From NCBI RefSeq assembly GCF_023155275.1, contig NZ_JALMUV010000048.1, positions 1 to 61,558 of the forward strand: 61,558 bases of DNA, given 5' to 3'. Origin of the DNA: Streptomyces rhizoryzae. GTDB taxonomy: Bacteria > Actinomycetota > Actinomycetes > Streptomycetales > Streptomycetaceae. The translations under genes were made by a program, and so were the position numbers. How positions within the stretch are numbered: the stretch's first letter is position 1; each line of letters starts with the position of its first letter. This document shows positions 15,981 through 24,826 of the stretch, piece after piece. The notes under the pieces are model-generated. The model was not told the origin of the DNA. It ran no database searches and worked only from the letters and a program-made list of their open reading frames with translations.

Positions 15981-17747
15981 GTGCGTAGACCCCACATACG
16001 CAGCCGCCGCCTGGCGATAGCCCTGGCGGTCACCACGGCGGCCGGCCTCACCGCCGGCGTCGGCGCCGCGGCCACCGCCTCCCCCGCCCCCGCCGCGGCC
16101 GCCCCCTCGGTCGTCGACACCGCCCGCGCCGCCGCCTACGCCCACGCCGCGACCACCGGCGTGAGCCGGGACGACACCCTCAAGGCCACCGACACCCTCG
16201 TCGACCCCGACGGCCGCCGGCACGTGCGGTTCGTCCGGATGCACCGCGGGATGCCGGTGCTCGGCGGCGACCTGGTCATCCACCTGGGCGCCGACTCCGC
16301 CTACCAGGGCGTGACCCGGGCCGCCCGCCACCAGGTCGCCCCGCCCGCCGCCGCCCCGAAGCTGTCGGGCCGCCAGGCCGCGGCCAAGGCCGCCGCGGTG
16401 GCCCAGGGCACCGCCGGCGAGCCCCGGCTCGTGGTGGACGCCCGCGACGGCCGCGGCACCCTCGCCTACCAGGTCCAGGTCGCCGACAGCCGCACCGACG
16501 AGACCCGCGGCGCCCGGACCGTCGTCATCGACGCCACCACCGGCGGCGTGCTCAGCAACATCCCGGTCAACGAGCCGTTCCTGTCGCCGTCGGTGCTGCA
16601 CAAGCTCCGGCAGCGCGGCGAGCGGCCCACGCCCGGCACCGCCGCCGTCACCCCGCCCGCCCCGCCGGCCCCGCCGGCCGGCCGCTACCCGGCCCCGGCC
16701 ACCGGCACCGGCGCCTCCCTCTTCGTCGGCCCGGTCACCCTGTCCACCACCCGCACCGCCAAGAACGCCTACGTCCTGCGCGACGCCACCCGCGGCAACA
16801 CCGAGACCCGCGACGCCGGTGGCAAGGAACTGGACACGTTCATCACCGGCCGGCCGTTCACCAGCGGCACCAACCGCTGGGGCGACGGCACCGCCGCCAA
16901 CCGGACCACCGCCGCGGTCGACGCCCAGTACGGCATCACCAGCACCCTGGACTTCTACAAGAAGACCTTCGGCCGCAACGGCATCAAGAACGACGGCGCC
17001 GGCGCCCACGCCCTGGTCCACTACGGCAACCGCGTCGGCAACGCCTTCTGGTCCTCGGACTGCGGCTGCATGCTCTACGGCGACGGCGACGGCAAGGTCT
17101 TCAGCAAGCCGCTGGTCGTCCTGGACGTCACCGGCCACGAACTGACCCACGGCGTGGTGGACGCCACCGCCCGCCTGGAACCCACCCGGGTCGACGCCGA
17201 GGGCCACCAGTTCGGCGAACCGGGCGCGCTCAACGAGTCACTGGCGGACATCTTCGGCACCGCGGTGGAGTTCGCCGCCCACAACCCGAAGAACCCGCCG
17301 AACTACCTCATGGGCGAAAAGCTGGGCCTGGCCCAGAAGTTCCTGCGCCGGATGGACCGCCCGTCCCTGGACACCCTCGAAGGGACCGTCGACTACTGGT
17401 CGGCGGACACCTACGACACCGAGGTGCACGCCGGGTCCGGGGTCTCCTCGCACGCCTTCTACCTGCTGGCCGAGGGCAGTGGCCGGAAAACCCTCGGCGG
17501 GGTCGCCTACGACTCCCCCACCTACGACGGCGGCAAGGTCACCGGCATCGGCCGGGACAGGGCCACCGCCATCTTCTACCGGGCGCTCACCCGGTACATG
17601 GTCTCCACCACCGACTTCCACGGCGCCCGCCTGGCGACCCTCCAGGCCGCCAAGGACCTCTACGGCGCCGGCAGCACGGCGTACCGGACGGTGGACCGCG
17701 CCTGGGCCGCCGTCAACGTCACCGCCGCCAACACGCCCCGGCGCTGA
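15981..17747 (+). CDS. Secreted M4 (thermolysin-family) metallopeptidase
   Basis: 588-aa zinc protease. A Sec signal follows basic RRPHIRSRRL, with cleavage near residues 35-45 (ASPAPAAA). An FTP/PepSY-type propeptide runs to about residue 190 (MPVLGGDLVIH, VVIDATTGGVLSNI), then a Pro/Ala linker and the catalytic domain. HELTH places zinc ligands His386 and His390 with base Glu387; the third ligand Glu419 is in NESLADIFG. SGVSSHAFYLLAEG carries the C-terminal histidine region. It is secreted as a zymogen for extracellular protein digestion. GTG 15981 is chosen as the start just before the signal peptide; AAAGGGA precedes it. Confidence 0.88.
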   Translation: MRRPHIRSRRLAIALAVTTAAGLTAGVGAAATASPAPAAAAPSVVDTARAAAYAHAATTGVSRDDTLKATDTLVDPDGRRHVRFVRMHRGMPVLGGDLVIHLGADSAYQGVTRAARHQVAPPAAAPKLSGRQAAAKAAAVAQGTAGEPRLVVDARDGRGTLAYQVQVADSRTDETRGARTVVIDATTGGVLSNIPVNEPFLSPSVLHKLRQRGERPTPGTAAVTPPAPPAPPAGRYPAPATGTGASLFVGPVTLSTTRTAKNAYVLRDATRGNTETRDAGGKELDTFITGRPFTSGTNRWGDGTAANRTTAAVDAQYGITSTLDFYKKTFGRNGIKNDGAGAHALVHYGNRVGNAFWSSDCGCMLYGDGDGKVFSKPLVVLDVTGHELTHGVVDATARLEPTRVDAEGHQFGEPGALNESLADIFGTAVEFAAHNPKNPPNYLMGEKLGLAQKFLRRMDRPSLDTLEGTVDYWSADTYDTEVHAGSGVSSHAFYLLAEGSGRKTLGGVAYDSPTYDGGKVTGIGRDRATAIFYRALTRYMVSTTDFHGARLATLQAAKDLYGAGSTAYRTVDRAWAAVNVTAANTPRR

Positions 17748-17772
17748 CCGCAGCGGATGAGGCCGGACGCAC

Positions 17773-17799
17773 GGTGCCCCCGCCACGCGCGGGGGCACC
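17773..17799 (+). terminator. Hairpin terminator after M4 protease
   Basis: Perfect 11-bp stem GGTGCCCCCGC/GCGGGGGCACC with five-base loop, 26 bp after the protease stop codon. Confidence 0.75.
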
Positions 17800-17841
17800 C
17801 GCCTTCTCGCGCCGGCGGGCCCCGGCGCCTACGTTGATGCC

Positions 17842-19044
17842 ATGACCATGACCACCCGCCGGCACCACCGCCCCGGCAGCGCCGCCGCGGCCGGCGTCTT
17901 CGCGATCGGCATGGCCGGGACGACCCTGCCCACCCCCCTCTACGGCCTCTACCGCCACCAACTCGGCTTCTCCGAACTGGTGGTGACGGTGGTCTTCGCC
18001 ACCTACGCGGTCGGCGTCATCGCCGTCCTGGCGCTGGCCGGCAACCTCTCCGACCACACCGGCCGCCGCCCGGTGCTCTTCGCCGGCCTGGCCCTGTCCG
18101 CCGCCAGCGCGCTGTGCTTCCTCCTGGAGGGCGGGCTGCCGCTGCTGCTGCTCGGGCGTCTGCTGTCCGGCTTCGCCGCCGGGCTGTTCAGCGGCGCCGC
18201 CACCGCCGCCGTCCTCGAACTGGCCCGCCCCGGACGGGAGTCCCGGGCCGGTTTCGCCGCCACCGCCGCCAACATGGGCGGCCTGGGCTGCGGCCCGCTG
18301 CTCTCCGGGGTGCTCGCCCAGTACGCGCCCCACCCGCTGGCCCTGCCCTTCCTCGTCCACCTGGCCCTGCTCGCCGTCGCCGCCGGGCTGACCTGGCTGC
18401 TGCCGGAGACCGTCGCGGACCCGCACCTGCCGCGCTCGCCGCGCCCCCAGCGGCTGCGGGTCCCGCCCGAGGTCCGTCCGGTGTTCACCCCGGCCGCGGT
18501 CGCCGCGTTCGCCGGCTTCGCGCTGCTCGGGCTGTTCACCGCGGTCGCACCGAGCTTCGTCGCGCAGACCCTCGGCGTCGGCAACCTCGCGGTCTCCGGG
18601 GCGATCGTCTGCTCCGTCTTCGCCGGCTCGACGCTCGGCCAGGCCCTCACCGGCCGGCTCGGCGCCCGCGCCGCCCTGCCGGCCGGCTGCCTGGTCCTGG
18701 TCGCCGGGCTGCTGCTGGTCGGCGCCTCGCTCGCCGCCACCGCGCTGCCGCTGCTGGTCGCCGGCGCGGTCTGCGGCGGCACCGGCCAGGGCCTCGCCTT
18801 CCGCGCCGGGCTGACCGCGGTCGGCGCCGCCGCCCCCGAGCAGCACCGCGGCGGCACCCTCTCCGCCTTCTTCCTCGTCGCCTACCTCGGCATCTCGCTG
18901 CCGGTGGTGGGCGTCGGCGCGCTCACCCAGGGCCTGGGGCTGCGCGGTGCCGGACTGACCTTCGCCGGCTGCGTCATCGCGGTGGCGGTGGCGGTCGGCG
19001 GCTATGTGCTGCGCCGTCCGCTCCCGGCCGAACGTCCCGCATGA
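17842..19044 (+). CDS. MFS transporter
   Basis: 400-aa major facilitator protein with 12 hydrophobic segments. The loop 2-3 motif appears as GNLSDHTGRRPVL (about residues 67-79), and the first half contains LLLLGRLLSGFAAGLFSGAA. Drug or metabolite efflux is likely; substrate unknown. No Shine-Dalgarno is visible. TACGTT at 17830-17835, six bases before the ATG, would give a leaderless mRNA. It is separated from the deaminase gene by 213 bp containing a small GGCAGGGC/GCCCTGCC stem (19076-19103) that may end its transcript. Confidence 0.83.
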   Translation: MTMTTRRHHRPGSAAAAGVFAIGMAGTTLPTPLYGLYRHQLGFSELVVTVVFATYAVGVIAVLALAGNLSDHTGRRPVLFAGLALSAASALCFLLEGGLPLLLLGRLLSGFAAGLFSGAATAAVLELARPGRESRAGFAATAANMGGLGCGPLLSGVLAQYAPHPLALPFLVHLALLAVAAGLTWLLPETVADPHLPRSPRPQRLRVPPEVRPVFTPAAVAAFAGFALLGLFTAVAPSFVAQTLGVGNLAVSGAIVCSVFAGSTLGQALTGRLGARAALPAGCLVLVAGLLLVGASLAATALPLLVAGAVCGGTGQGLAFRAGLTAVGAAAPEQHRGGTLSAFFLVAYLGISLPVVGVGALTQGLGLRGAGLTFAGCVIAVAVAVGGYVLRRPLPAERPA

Positions 19045-19075
19045 TCCGGCGCCGGGACTGCCCGGCCGATTTCCG

Positions 19076-19103
19076 GGCAGGGCTCCCCTCGCGGCGCCCT
19101 GCC
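19076..19103 (+). terminator. Possible terminator after MFS gene
   Basis: Eight-bp stem GGCAGGGC/GCCCTGCC with a 12-nt loop, 31 bp downstream of the transporter stop codon. Modest strength. Confidence 0.4.
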
Positions 19104-19257
19104 GCCGCGTCCCAGATCCATCAGGGAGGAGCGCCCGTCCGCCGGCCGGTCCGGCGGTGCCGATCCGGTGGCCGCGCAGCACACCGGTACAGGGCCCGCG
19201 CGCACCCCACGAGCCCCGTGCCGGCGCGCCGGCACACCGTCTCACAGGAGTCCTCGC

Positions 19258-20664
19258 ATGGCCGACACCCCCACCCGCCCCCACCCGGACACCCCCGCCG
19301 GCCCGGCCGACGGCTGTGACCTGCTCGTCCGGGACGCCCGCTTGCTCGTCATCGACGGCAGCACCGAGATCCCCGGTGGCTGGATCGCGCTGCGGGACGG
19401 CCGCGTCGCGGCGTACGGGTCCCCCGGCACCGAGCCGGCGCGGGCCGCCCGCACGCTCTCGGCGGCCGGCCGCCTGGTCACCCCCGGCCTGATCAACACC
19501 CACCACCACATCTACCAGAACCTCACCCGCTCCTACGGCCCCGCGGTCAACGGCACCCTCTTCGACTGGCTCACCACCCTCTACCCCCTGTGGGCCGCGC
19601 TCGACGAGGAGGCCGTCCACCTCTCCACCTACGTCGGCCTGGCCGAACTGCTGCTGGGCGGCTGCACCACCTCGGCGGACCACCACTACGTCCACCCCCG
19701 GCCCCGCCTGATCGACGCGCAGATCCGCACCGCCCAGGACCTCGGCTTCCGCTTCCACGCCACCCGCGGCTCGATGACCCTCTCCACCGAGGACGGCGGG
19801 CTGCCGCCCCGGTCGGTCACCCAGACCGCCGAGGAGGTGCTCGCCGACAGCGAGCGGCTGGTGACGGCGTACCACGACCCGGAGCCCGGCGCGCTGATCC
19901 GCGTCGCGCTGGCCCCCTGCTCCCCGTTCTCGGTCACCCGGGACCTGATGACCGCCACCGCCGAACTCGCCGAGCGGCTCGACGTCCGGCTCCACACCCA
20001 CCTCGCCGAGGACCCCGACGAGGACGCCTACTGCCTGGAGAACCACGGCTGCCGGCCCGTCGAGTACTTCGAGTCGGTCGGCTGGATGACCGACCGCACC
20101 TGGGTCGCGCACTGCGTCTACCCCACCAAGGAGGAGCGCGCCCGGCTCGCCGCCGCCGGGGTGGGCGTGGCGCACTGCCCCAGTTCCAACATGCTGATCG
20201 CGGGCGGTACCGCCGCGGTCCAGGAGATGCGCGGGCTGGGCATGCCGGTCGGCGTCGGCTGCGACGGCTCCGCCTCCACCGACCACGCCTCGCTGTGGCT
20301 GGAGACCCGCAACGCCCTGCTGCTGGGGCGCTACCGCGGCGGCCCGGCCGCGATGGCGGCCCGGGACGCGCTGGACATGGCCACCCGCGGTTCGGCCCGC
20401 TGCCTGGGCCGGGACGACGAGCTGGGGCACCTGCGCCCGGGCGCCTGCGGTGACCTGGTGGTCTGGGACACCCCGGAGGTGGCGCTGGCCGGTGCGCTCA
20501 CCGACCCGGTCGAGGCGTGGCTGCGCTGCGCCCCGTCCCGGGCGTGGACCACGGTCGTCGGCGGCCGGGTGCTGGTGGACGGCGGCGAACTCCGGCTGCC
20601 GGACCTGGCGGAGAAGCTGCGGGCCCACGAGCGGGTCGCCCGCCGGGTGCAGCAGCTGGACTGA
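19258..20664 (+). CDS. 8-oxoguanine/guanine deaminase-type amidohydrolase
   Basis: 468-aa amidohydrolase-superfamily enzyme. The metal motif is THHHIYQN near residue 81, with further ligand histidines in HTHLAED and WVAHCVY and the Asp in GCDGSASTDHAS. HIYQNLTRSYGPAVNG and LFDWLTTLYPLW match the 8-oxoguanine deaminase/AtzB-like group, which removes an exocyclic amino group from purines (or triazines). Start ATG with CAGGAG seven bases upstream. It converges on a broken nucleobase permease and a 2OG oxygenase, so a purine salvage or catabolic role is likely. The exact substrate is inferred. Confidence 0.8.
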   Translation: MADTPTRPHPDTPAGPADGCDLLVRDARLLVIDGSTEIPGGWIALRDGRVAAYGSPGTEPARAARTLSAAGRLVTPGLINTHHHIYQNLTRSYGPAVNGTLFDWLTTLYPLWAALDEEAVHLSTYVGLAELLLGGCTTSADHHYVHPRPRLIDAQIRTAQDLGFRFHATRGSMTLSTEDGGLPPRSVTQTAEEVLADSERLVTAYHDPEPGALIRVALAPCSPFSVTRDLMTATAELAERLDVRLHTHLAEDPDEDAYCLENHGCRPVEYFESVGWMTDRTWVAHCVYPTKEERARLAAAGVGVAHCPSSNMLIAGGTAAVQEMRGLGMPVGVGCDGSASTDHASLWLETRNALLLGRYRGGPAAMAARDALDMATRGSARCLGRDDELGHLRPGACGDLVVWDTPEVALAGALTDPVEAWLRCAPSRAWTTVVGGRVLVDGGELRLPDLAEKLRAHERVARRVQQLD

Positions 20665-20680
20665 CGTGGCGTCAGATCCC

Positions 20681-21205
20681 TTACGGGGCAGGCAGTCCGG
20701 TGCGGCCGGCTGCCTGCTCCGGCGCCACCCCGGTCCGGCCGCGGCGGAACGCCAGGTGGAGTCCCAGGGCGACCACCAGGGCCGCGGTCGAGGGGCTGCC
20801 GAAGAGCAGCTGCCACCACTCGGGGAAGCGGTGGTAGATCCGCGGGGCGACCACCGGCAGCATCCCGTACTCCCGGGCGATCATGATCATCGGGGTGACG
20901 CAGACGAACGAGCCGCCGGTGACCAGCGGCCGCCGCACGCCCAGGAACCGCCCCGCGCCCAGGCTCTGGACGACGGTGACGAGGCCGGCGACGAACAGGT
21001 CCGCGTTGACCAGGACGCTGACGTCCTCGGTGTCCAGGCCCGCCCCGGCGCCGAACATCAGCGGCACCGCGATCGCCCCGGCGTACATCACCAGGGCGTG
21101 CTGCACGCCCAGGCCCAGCGTCCGGCCGGCGCCGGGGCCCCGCGCGCCGTCCGGGCGGACGGGGCGGGGGCGGCGCCGGGCGGTGCGGCGCGGCGTCAGG
21201 GTCAC
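20681..21205 (-). pseudogene. NCS2 xanthine/uracil permease with internal deletion
   Basis: A 174-codon open frame. Residues about 28-118 match the N-terminus of an NCS2 nucleobase permease (LGLGVQHALVMYAGAIAVPLM, then VTVVQSLG and GGSFVCVTPMIMI). The sequence then jumps to a C-terminal-like end (PRIYHRFPEWWQLLFGSPSTAALVVALGLHL). Intact members have about 430-460 residues and 14 membrane segments; roughly 270 residues, including the substrate-binding core, are missing without loss of frame. It is very unlikely to transport. The GTG start overlaps the stop of the upstream oxygenase gene, preserving operon structure. Confidence 0.7.
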
Positions 21206-22269
21206 CGGCCCTCGGTCCTGGCCGCGAGCAACCGGGCCGCCTCGCGGGGCGAGTTGGCGTTGAGCTTCCCGGCGCGCGAACCGCCCAGCTTCTCCGCCAG
21301 GTGGCGGCCGACGGTGGTGGGCGGGTACAGCGGCTCCGCGCCGGCCGGGGCGCAGCCGGGCAGGCAGCTGATCTCCGCGTCCCAGTTGCCGTCGTGGAAG
21401 AACGCGGCGGAGCGGCGGCGCCCGACGCGTCCGGTGGCGTCGGCCGGCGGCAGCACCCGGTGCAGGGTGGACAGCCACCGGTCGTTGGTCCAACGGGCCA
21501 GCAGATCACCGAGGTTGACGAGCAGGCAGCCCGGTTCGGGCCGGACGTCGTGCCAGCGGCCCTCGGTGTCGAGGATCTGCAACCCGGGGACCCGGTCGGC
21601 CCACAGCACGGTGACGATGCCGTAGTCGGTGTGCGCGCCCATGCCCATCTGGTCGCGGTCGATGACCAGTTCCCGCTCGGGCAGCGCGTAGTGGTTCATC
21701 CGCAGCACGTCCAGCGAGTGGTCGGTGAACGGGGTGAAGTGGTCCGGCGCCAGCCCCAGGGCGTGCGCGAAGATCCCGGTCAGCCGCCGGGCCAGTCCGC
21801 CGGCCCGGCGGCACCACTCCTCCACCGCGTCCCGGAAGCCCGGCACCGGCGGCCAGATGTTGGCCGGGTAGTGCTCCTCGGGCAGTCCGAGGCCGGGGAA
21901 CGCGGCCGCCTCCGCGCCGACGTTGAACGCCTCGAAGAGGTCCTCGGCCGCCGCCGGGACGCCCAGGCTCAGGCTCAGCCGCTCGGTGCGCGGCGGGGTG
22001 TAGCCGCGGTTGACGTCCGGGGAGGGCGCGCGCAGCGCCTTCTTCTCCGCCATCGGCAGCCCGAAGAACGCGTCCTGCGCCGCGGCGAACGCGTCCACCG
22101 CGGCGTCCGGGACGCCGTGTCCGGCGATCTGCATGAAGCCGACGGTCCGGGCCGCCCGGTCGACCTCGGCCGCGATGCGGTCCCGGTCGGCGGCGGTGCC
22201 GCCCGCCCATGCGGAGATGTCGATGACGGGTACGTCGAGGACGCCGTTCACGGCTGTGGCCCTGCCCAT
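21202..22269 (-). CDS. 2-oxoglutarate/Fe(II) oxygenase, isopenicillin-N-synthase family
   Basis: 355-aa non-haem iron oxygenase. The N-terminal DIOX_N domain (VPVIDISAW; AARTVGFMQIAGHGV) precedes the double-stranded beta-helix core. Iron ligands are seen as HTD in MGAHTDYGIVTVL and the later His in WLSTLHRVLPP, with the 2OG-binding Arg in RRRSAAFF. Cytoplasmic. ATG 22269 is preceded by GGAAGG at six bases. It forms an operon with the permease remnant and faces the deaminase gene, suggesting oxidation of a purine or related base, but the family is broad (hydroxylation, cyclisation) and the substrate is open. Confidence 0.83.
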   Translation of the reverse strand: MGRATAVNGVLDVPVIDISAWAGGTAADRDRIAAEVDRAARTVGFMQIAGHGVPDAAVDAFAAAQDAFFGLPMAEKKALRAPSPDVNRGYTPPRTERLSLSLGVPAAAEDLFEAFNVGAEAAAFPGLGLPEEHYPANIWPPVPGFRDAVEEWCRRAGGLARRLTGIFAHALGLAPDHFTPFTDHSLDVLRMNHYALPERELVIDRDQMGMGAHTDYGIVTVLWADRVPGLQILDTEGRWHDVRPEPGCLLVNLGDLLARWTNDRWLSTLHRVLPPADATGRVGRRRSAAFFHDGNWDAEISCLPGCAPAGAEPLYPPTTVGRHLAEKLGGSRAGKLNANSPREAARLLAARTEGR

Positions 22270-22352
22270 CGCATGCCTTCCTTCCGTCGCGCCGGCGGTC
22301 TCCGGCGGCGCCCGGCACCGCCGCCCGGCGCCCACCCACCCCTTTCCGCTTC

Positions 22353-22375
22353 AACAGTTTGATGAACATGCTGTT
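22353..22375. promoter_or_regulatory. Candidate operator in oxygenase/EamA divergent gap
   Basis: AACAG and CTGTT arms at 22353-22357 and 22371-22375 within a locally AT-rich patch, 84 bp upstream of the oxygenase ATG. A palindrome of this spacing suits a GntR- or TetR-type dimer. Confidence 0.4.
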
Positions 22376-22495
22376 AACGGCCCTGATCGGAACCAGCTGA
22401 AACCAGCCGCCGGTTGACCGAGACGCCCGCCCAACCCCCCGCTGTGCGGCGACACTTCGCCGGATACCGAACGGTCGCCCGTCTACTCTCCCGGC

Positions 22496-23428
22496 ATGAC
22501 CACCCCTGCGCGGACCGCCGTCCGCTCCCCCGCCTGGCCCGCGGTGGCCGCCGCGGCCGCCACCGTCGTCCTGTGGGCCTCCGCCTTCGTCGTCATCCGC
22601 AGCGCCGGGACCGCCTACTCGCCGGGCGCGCTGGCCCTCGGCCGGCTGCTCACCGGCTCGCTGGCGCTGGGCGTCCTGGTGCTGGTGCGGGGCGGCGGCT
22701 TCCCGCCGCGCGCCGCCTGGCCGGGCATCCTGTGCTCCGGTGTGCTGTGGTTCGGCGCGTACACCGTGGCGCTCAACCAGGGCGAGCGGGAGGTGGACGC
22801 CGGTACCGCCGCACTGCTGGTCAACACCGGCCCGCTGCTGGTGGCGCTGCTCGGCGCGCGGCTGCTGGGCGAGCGGCTGACGCGGCGGCTGCTCGCGGGG
22901 CTGGCGGTGTCGTTCGCGGGCGCGGCGGTGGTCGCCCTGTCGATGTCCGGCGGCGGCCGGTCCTCGCTCCTGGGCGTCCTGCTGTGCCTGCTGGCCGCGG
23001 TCGGCTACGCGGGCGGGGTGGTCGCGCAGAAGCCCGCGCTGCGCCACACCGGCGCGCTGACGGTGACCTTCTACGGCTGCCTGACCGGCGCCGCCGCCTG
23101 CCTCCCGTTCGCCGGCACGTTGCTGTCCGAGGCCGCCCGCGCCCCGCTCCCGCGGACCCTGGACATGCTCTACCTCGGCCTCTTCCCGACCGCCGCCGCC
23201 TTCACCACCTGGGCGTTCGCGCTGGCCCGCAGCACCGCAGGCAGGATGGGCGCCACCACCTACGCGGTGCCGGTGCTGGTGGTGCTGCTGGCCTGGCCGC
23301 TGCTCGGCGAGGTGCCCGGCCCGCTCACCCTGGCCGGCGGGGTGCTGTGCCTGGCCGGGGTGGCGGTCTCCCGCCGGCCGGCACCGGTGCCCGCCCCGGT
23401 GGACGAGCCGTCCCCGGAGACCGCCTGA
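22496..23428 (+). CDS. EamA-family (DMT) exporter
   Basis: 310-aa protein with ten hydrophobic segments in two repeats, the drug/metabolite transporter layout. Typical blocks are VLWASAFVVIRSAG in segment 1, GTAALLVNTGPLLVALLGARLLGERL at the end of repeat 1, and YAVPVLVVLLAWPLLGEVPGPLTLAGGVLCLAGV at the end of repeat 2. It probably exports amino acids or other small metabolites. TACTCT at 22484-22489 lies six bases before the ATG with no ribosome site, suggesting a leaderless transcript. Divergent from the oxygenase operon. Confidence 0.83.
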   Translation: MTTPARTAVRSPAWPAVAAAAATVVLWASAFVVIRSAGTAYSPGALALGRLLTGSLALGVLVLVRGGGFPPRAAWPGILCSGVLWFGAYTVALNQGEREVDAGTAALLVNTGPLLVALLGARLLGERLTRRLLAGLAVSFAGAAVVALSMSGGGRSSLLGVLLCLLAAVGYAGGVVAQKPALRHTGALTVTFYGCLTGAAACLPFAGTLLSEAARAPLPRTLDMLYLGLFPTAAAFTTWAFALARSTAGRMGATTYAVPVLVVLLAWPLLGEVPGPLTLAGGVLCLAGVAVSRRPAPVPAPVDEPSPETA

Positions 23429-23468
23429 CCACCGGCGGGCACCGGGACGCGCCCGGCGGCCGCCCCCG

Positions 23469-24140
23469 TCACCGCCCCGGCGCGCGCCAGTCGGGTGCGC
23501 GGCCCAGCATCGCCAGGATCCGGTCCAGCGGTCCGGCACCGTCCGCGGCGGGCAGGGCGGGCCGGAAGGAGCTGCCGGAGGCCTGCCGGGCCGCGCCGTC
23601 GGGCACCGCCCGGGCGATCGGCAGCGCCGCGTCGAGGAGCCGGGGGTCCGGGTCGTAGGGCAGGTCCAGGGTGCGGGCGAGGTCCCAGCTGTGGACGACG
23701 TAGTCGATGAGGTGGAAGGCGATGGCCCGCGCGGCGGGCACGGTCCGCTCGGTGGTGAACTCCGGGAGCGCGAACGGCCGGTCGGGGCGGTCCACGGCCG
23801 CGAAGGCCGCCCGGACGTCCGCGGCGGCGCGGCGGTAGCCGGCCACGGCCGCGGGGACGTCGTCGCCCACCGGGTGCACCGCCCAGTGCGCCAGGTCCCC
23901 GCCGCGGCCCAGCGCCGCCGCCGCGAACCCCCGGTGCTGGGCCGTCAGATGGCCGAGCAGCGCGGCCAGGTCCCACCCGGCGCAGGGGGTGGGCCTGGTG
24001 AGGTCCCCCGGGGCCAGCCGGTCCACCAGGGCCACGCTGTCGCCCACCGCGCGGGCGTCGAGTGCGCACAGGCGGTCCAGGGCCGCCCGCTCCGTCGTCG
24101 CGGACGCCGTGCGGTCCGCCCCCTCGTTATTCATATGCAT
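23469..24140 (-). CDS. DinB/maleylpyruvate-isomerase-like (TIGR03086-type) protein
   Basis: 223-aa protein of the actinobacterial MDMPI_N/DinB-like four-helix family. DLTRPTPCAGWDLAALLGHLTAQHRG at about 45-70 carries the first metal-ligand His region, and IAFHLIDYVVHSWDLARTLDLP (145-166) gives the two other histidines. Such proteins bind a divalent metal and are linked to mycothiol- or thiol-dependent reactions, but most are uncharacterised. Start ATG 24140 (an alternative ATG lies six bases later). Divergent from a MarR gene 52 bp away, so it is probably the regulated target. Confidence 0.75.
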   Translation of the reverse strand: MHMNNEGADRTASATTERAALDRLCALDARAVGDSVALVDRLAPGDLTRPTPCAGWDLAALLGHLTAQHRGFAAAALGRGGDLAHWAVHPVGDDVPAAVAGYRRAAADVRAAFAAVDRPDRPFALPEFTTERTVPAARAIAFHLIDYVVHSWDLARTLDLPYDPDPRLLDAALPIARAVPDGAARQASGSSFRPALPAADGAGPLDRILAMLGRAPDWRAPGR

Positions 24141-24161
24141 GCGCTTACGATGTGCGCAAGC
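24140..24161. promoter_or_regulatory. Candidate MarR operator
   Basis: TGCGC (24140-24144) and GCGCA (24154-24158) form an inverted repeat around TTACGATGT. A second TACGAT follows at 24163. It sits in the 52-bp gap between the divergent DinB-like and MarR genes, the usual place for MarR autoregulation. Confidence 0.5.
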
Positions 24162-24192
24162 CTACGATTTGTCAACGGGTATTTTCCTGTCC

Positions 24193-24687
24193 ATGGCCGA
24201 GAACGCAGCAGACCGGGACACCCCGACCCCAGGGCCGCCGGCGGCCCGCCCCGACCTGGCCGCCATGCTGGTGCCCCTGGGCCGGGCACTGATGGACGCC
24301 GAGCGGCCGGTGCTCGACGCGCACGGCGTGACGATGTGGGGGTACGCGGTGCTGCTGCGCCTCGGCGAGACCCCGTTCCGCACCCAGGCGGCCCTGGCCG
24401 AGGCGATCCGGGCGGACAAGACCCGGATCATCCCGGTCCTGGACGACCTGGCGGAGCGCGGTCTGATCAGCCGCCGCCCCGACCCCGGCGACCGGCGGGT
24501 CCGGCTGCTCTCCCTCACCCCCGAGGGGCGGCGGCTGCGGGACGCCGTCCGGTCCGACATCCAGCGCGGCGAGGAGGAGTTGCTCGCCCGGCTCCCGGCC
24601 GCCGACCGCGAGGGCTTCGTCCGCGGCCTGCTGGCCCTGCACGCCCTGCCCGAGATCCCCCCGCACCGCCCCTCGCCCGGCGCCTGA
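24193..24687 (+). CDS. MarR-family transcriptional regulator
   Basis: 164-aa winged-helix regulator. The recognition region is FRTQAALAEAIRADKTRIIPVLDDLAERGLI (about residues 62-92) and the wing is RRPDPGDRRVRLLSLTPEGRRL. Lengths of the flanking dimerisation helices are normal. There is no obvious ribosome site before the ATG, so translation may be leaderless or start slightly upstream. It probably represses itself and the divergent DinB-like gene in response to a phenolic or electrophilic compound, by analogy with the family. Confidence 0.82.
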   Translation: MAENAADRDTPTPGPPAARPDLAAMLVPLGRALMDAERPVLDAHGVTMWGYAVLLRLGETPFRTQAALAEAIRADKTRIIPVLDDLAERGLISRRPDPGDRRVRLLSLTPEGRRLRDAVRSDIQRGEEELLARLPAADREGFVRGLLALHALPEIPPHRPSPGA

Positions 24688-24729
24688 CCGGCCCGGCGGC
24701 CCGCGGGCGCCCCGGGGTCCGCACGCGAA

Positions 24730-24787
24730 GCAGCGGGTGCCGGCGCCGGGCCACCCGGAGGCGGGGATCCCGGCCGGCACCCGCTGC
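24730..24787. terminator. Long-stem terminator between convergent genes
   Basis: Perfect 15-bp stem with arms 24730-24744 and 24773-24787 (GCAGCGGGTGCCGGC and its complement) and a 28-nt loop. It separates the MarR gene from the convergent small secreted-peptide gene. Confidence 0.7.
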
Positions 24788-24826
24788 CGGGTGTCCGATT
24801 ACGTCACAGAAGCTACGCCCGCCCGC

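Noticed and set aside
19002..19235. Short frame in the gap before the deaminase
   Set aside because: Opposite strand to the operon, no ribosome site, and overlaps the end of the MFS gene.
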